6,294 nucleotides of DNA, taken from the NCBI GenBank assembly GCA_030698645.1, contig JAUYMV010000608.1:1-6294 (forward strand), written 5' to 3'. This stretch comes from Mesorhizobium sp. GTDB lineage: Bacteria; Pseudomonadota; Alphaproteobacteria; Rhizobiales; Rhizobiaceae. Under the pieces are notes generated by a model. It was not told where the DNA came from, searched no databases, and saw only the letters and a program-made list of their open reading frames with translations. This document shows, piece by piece, positions 5,724 to 6,294 of the stretch. Position numbers and translations under genes: made by a program. Position 1 is the first letter of the stretch. Each line of letters starts with the position of its first letter.

Positions 5724-5996
5724 ATGCTCTTGCCGGTCGTTTCCAGCCGCTTCAAGCGGGACGTCAAGCGGCTGGAAAAGCGCGGAAACGACATGGCGAA
5801 GCTCAGGACAGTTCTGCGCCTGCTCATCAACGAGGAGCCGCTGCCGGTCCAGTACCGGGATCATGCCCTGCGAGGGGATTGGGTCGGGTTTAGGGACCTG
5901 CATGTCGAGTCCGATTGGGTTCTGCTGTATCGCATTCAGGGCGAAGAACTGCAGCTGGCACGAACCGGAACCCATTCAGATTTGTTTCGCGAGTAA
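5724..5996 (+). CDS. yafQ: YafQ-family mRNA interferase toxin (RelE/ParE superfamily)
   Basis: This 90-residue toxin should cleave mRNA on the ribosome and stop translation when the antitoxin is degraded. It matches E. coli YafQ across its length: FKRDVKRLEKRGNDMAKL (10-27), LRLLINEEPLP (31-41), YRDHALRGDWVGFRDLHVE (44-62), DWVLLYRI (64-71) and LARTGTHSDLF (78-88). The residues that bind or cleave RNA in E. coli YafQ (His50, His63, Asp67, Trp68, His87, Phe91) are all present as His47, His60, Asp64, Trp65, His84 and Phe88, at a constant offset of three. It therefore looks active, not a relic. The ATG is two bases after the antitoxin stop and no good Shine-Dalgarno sequence precedes it, so translational coupling is likely and would keep toxin below antitoxin. 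No terminator is visible before xdhC. Confidence 0.93.
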   Translation: MLLPVVSSRFKRDVKRLEKRGNDMAKLRTVLRLLINEEPLPVQYRDHALRGDWVGFRDLHVESDWVLLYRIQGEELQLARTGTHSDLFRE

Positions 5997-6015
5997 CGCC
6001 GGTGACGCGAAGCAT

Positions 6016-6020
6016 AAGGA
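6016..6020 (+). promoter_or_regulatory. Shine-Dalgarno of xdhC
   Basis: AAGGA lies five bases before ATG 6026 and decides that start. It is in the 29-base gap after the toxin stop. That gap has no recognisable promoter or terminator, so xdhC probably depends on read-through from the toxin-antitoxin promoter, from xdhAB, or both. Confidence 0.6.
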
Positions 6021-6025
6021 CGTCA

Positions 6026-6294
6026 ATGTTGCGTCGCGTCGAAGATTTCCTTTCTATGTCACCCGATTGCGCGCTCGCGGAAGTGCGCGAGGCGCTGGGG
6101 TCGACGCCACGCGAGGTCAGCGCCTGGATGCTGATCGCGCCCGACGCGATCTTCGGCACGATCGGCGGCGGACAGCTCGAATTCATGGCCACCGACCGGG
6201 CCCGCGAGATGATACGCGGCCAAGTGGCGACCGGCCTGCTCGACGTTCCGCTCGGCCCGGAGATCGGACAATGCTGCGGCGGGCGGGTGAAGAT
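6026..6294 (+). CDS. xdhC: Xanthine dehydrogenase accessory protein XdhC, N-terminal part
   Basis: XdhC binds molybdenum cofactor, promotes its sulfuration and inserts it into XdhB; it is not part of the mature enzyme. The window shows the first 89 residues of a protein usually around 260-300 long; the rest lies beyond the right edge. Family marks are GSTPREVSAWMLIAPDAIFG (25-44), the glycine-rich TIGGGQLEFMATDRAR (45-60) and DVPLGPEIGQCCGGRV (73-88) with its paired cysteines. ATG 6026 gives a normal N-terminus and has AAGGA at a good distance. In many alphaproteobacteria xdhC directly follows xdhB; here a toxin-antitoxin pair lies between them. Both short flanks are intact, so function is probably kept. 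Confidence 0.93.
   Translation, partial: MLRRVEDFLSMSPDCALAEVREALGSTPREVSAWMLIAPDAIFGTIGGGQLEFMATDRAREMIRGQVATGLLDVPLGPEIGQCCGGRVK

Noticed and set aside
5433..6271. Minus-strand ORFs opposite the toxin-antitoxin genes and xdhC (5433-5975, 5890-6192, 6059-6271)
   Set aside because: They are antisense readings of the antitoxin, toxin and XdhC genes, which are clearly recognised on the plus strand.

Overview
The window looks like part of a purine (xanthine/urate) degradation locus from a GC-rich alphaproteobacterium, most likely a Hyphomicrobiales (Mesorhizobium/Phyllobacteriaceae-type) chromosome. The basis is the high GC content, the gene set (puuE, uraH, split xdhA/xdhB, xdhC), the strongly rhizobial look of the proteins, and an intergenic palindromic repeat resembling the RIME-type elements of rhizobia. 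The genus is an inference.

Layout. Positions 1-870 (minus strand) hold puuE, the polysaccharide-deacetylase-like allantoinase, with its C-terminus cut by the window edge. A 192-base divergent intergenic region follows. The plus strand then reads uraH (5-hydroxyisourate hydrolase, 1063-1428), a palindromic repeat of about 130 bp (1449-1578), xdhA (FeS/FAD subunit, 1585-3063), xdhB (molybdopterin subunit, 3060-5411), a two-gene type II toxin-antitoxin module of RelB/DinJ plus YafQ type (5464-5996) with its own promoter and palindromic operator, and finally the start of xdhC (6026 to the window end), the chaperone that loads molybdenum cofactor into XdhB.

How the genes work together. XdhAB oxidises hypoxanthine and xanthine to urate, and XdhC matures XdhB. 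A urate oxidase not present here would give 5-hydroxyisourate. UraH hydrolyses that to OHCU, an OHCU decarboxylase (UraD, not present here) gives S-allantoin, and PuuE opens allantoin to allantoate. The catalytic genes are ordinary and look intact, with the expected cofactor and active-site residues visible.

The unusual parts are two interruptions of the catabolic operon. First, the repeat between uraH and xdhA ends almost on the xdhA start codon. It appears to supply the xdhA Shine-Dalgarno sequence inside one of its palindromic arms, and a short ORF starting right after uraH runs through it. Second, a toxin-antitoxin cassette sits between xdhB and xdhC, genes that are normally adjacent. Its toxin keeps all six residues known to matter in E. 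coli YafQ. I see no evidence of a wholly undescribed system; the interest lies in how these insertions may have rewired expression of the xdh genes.
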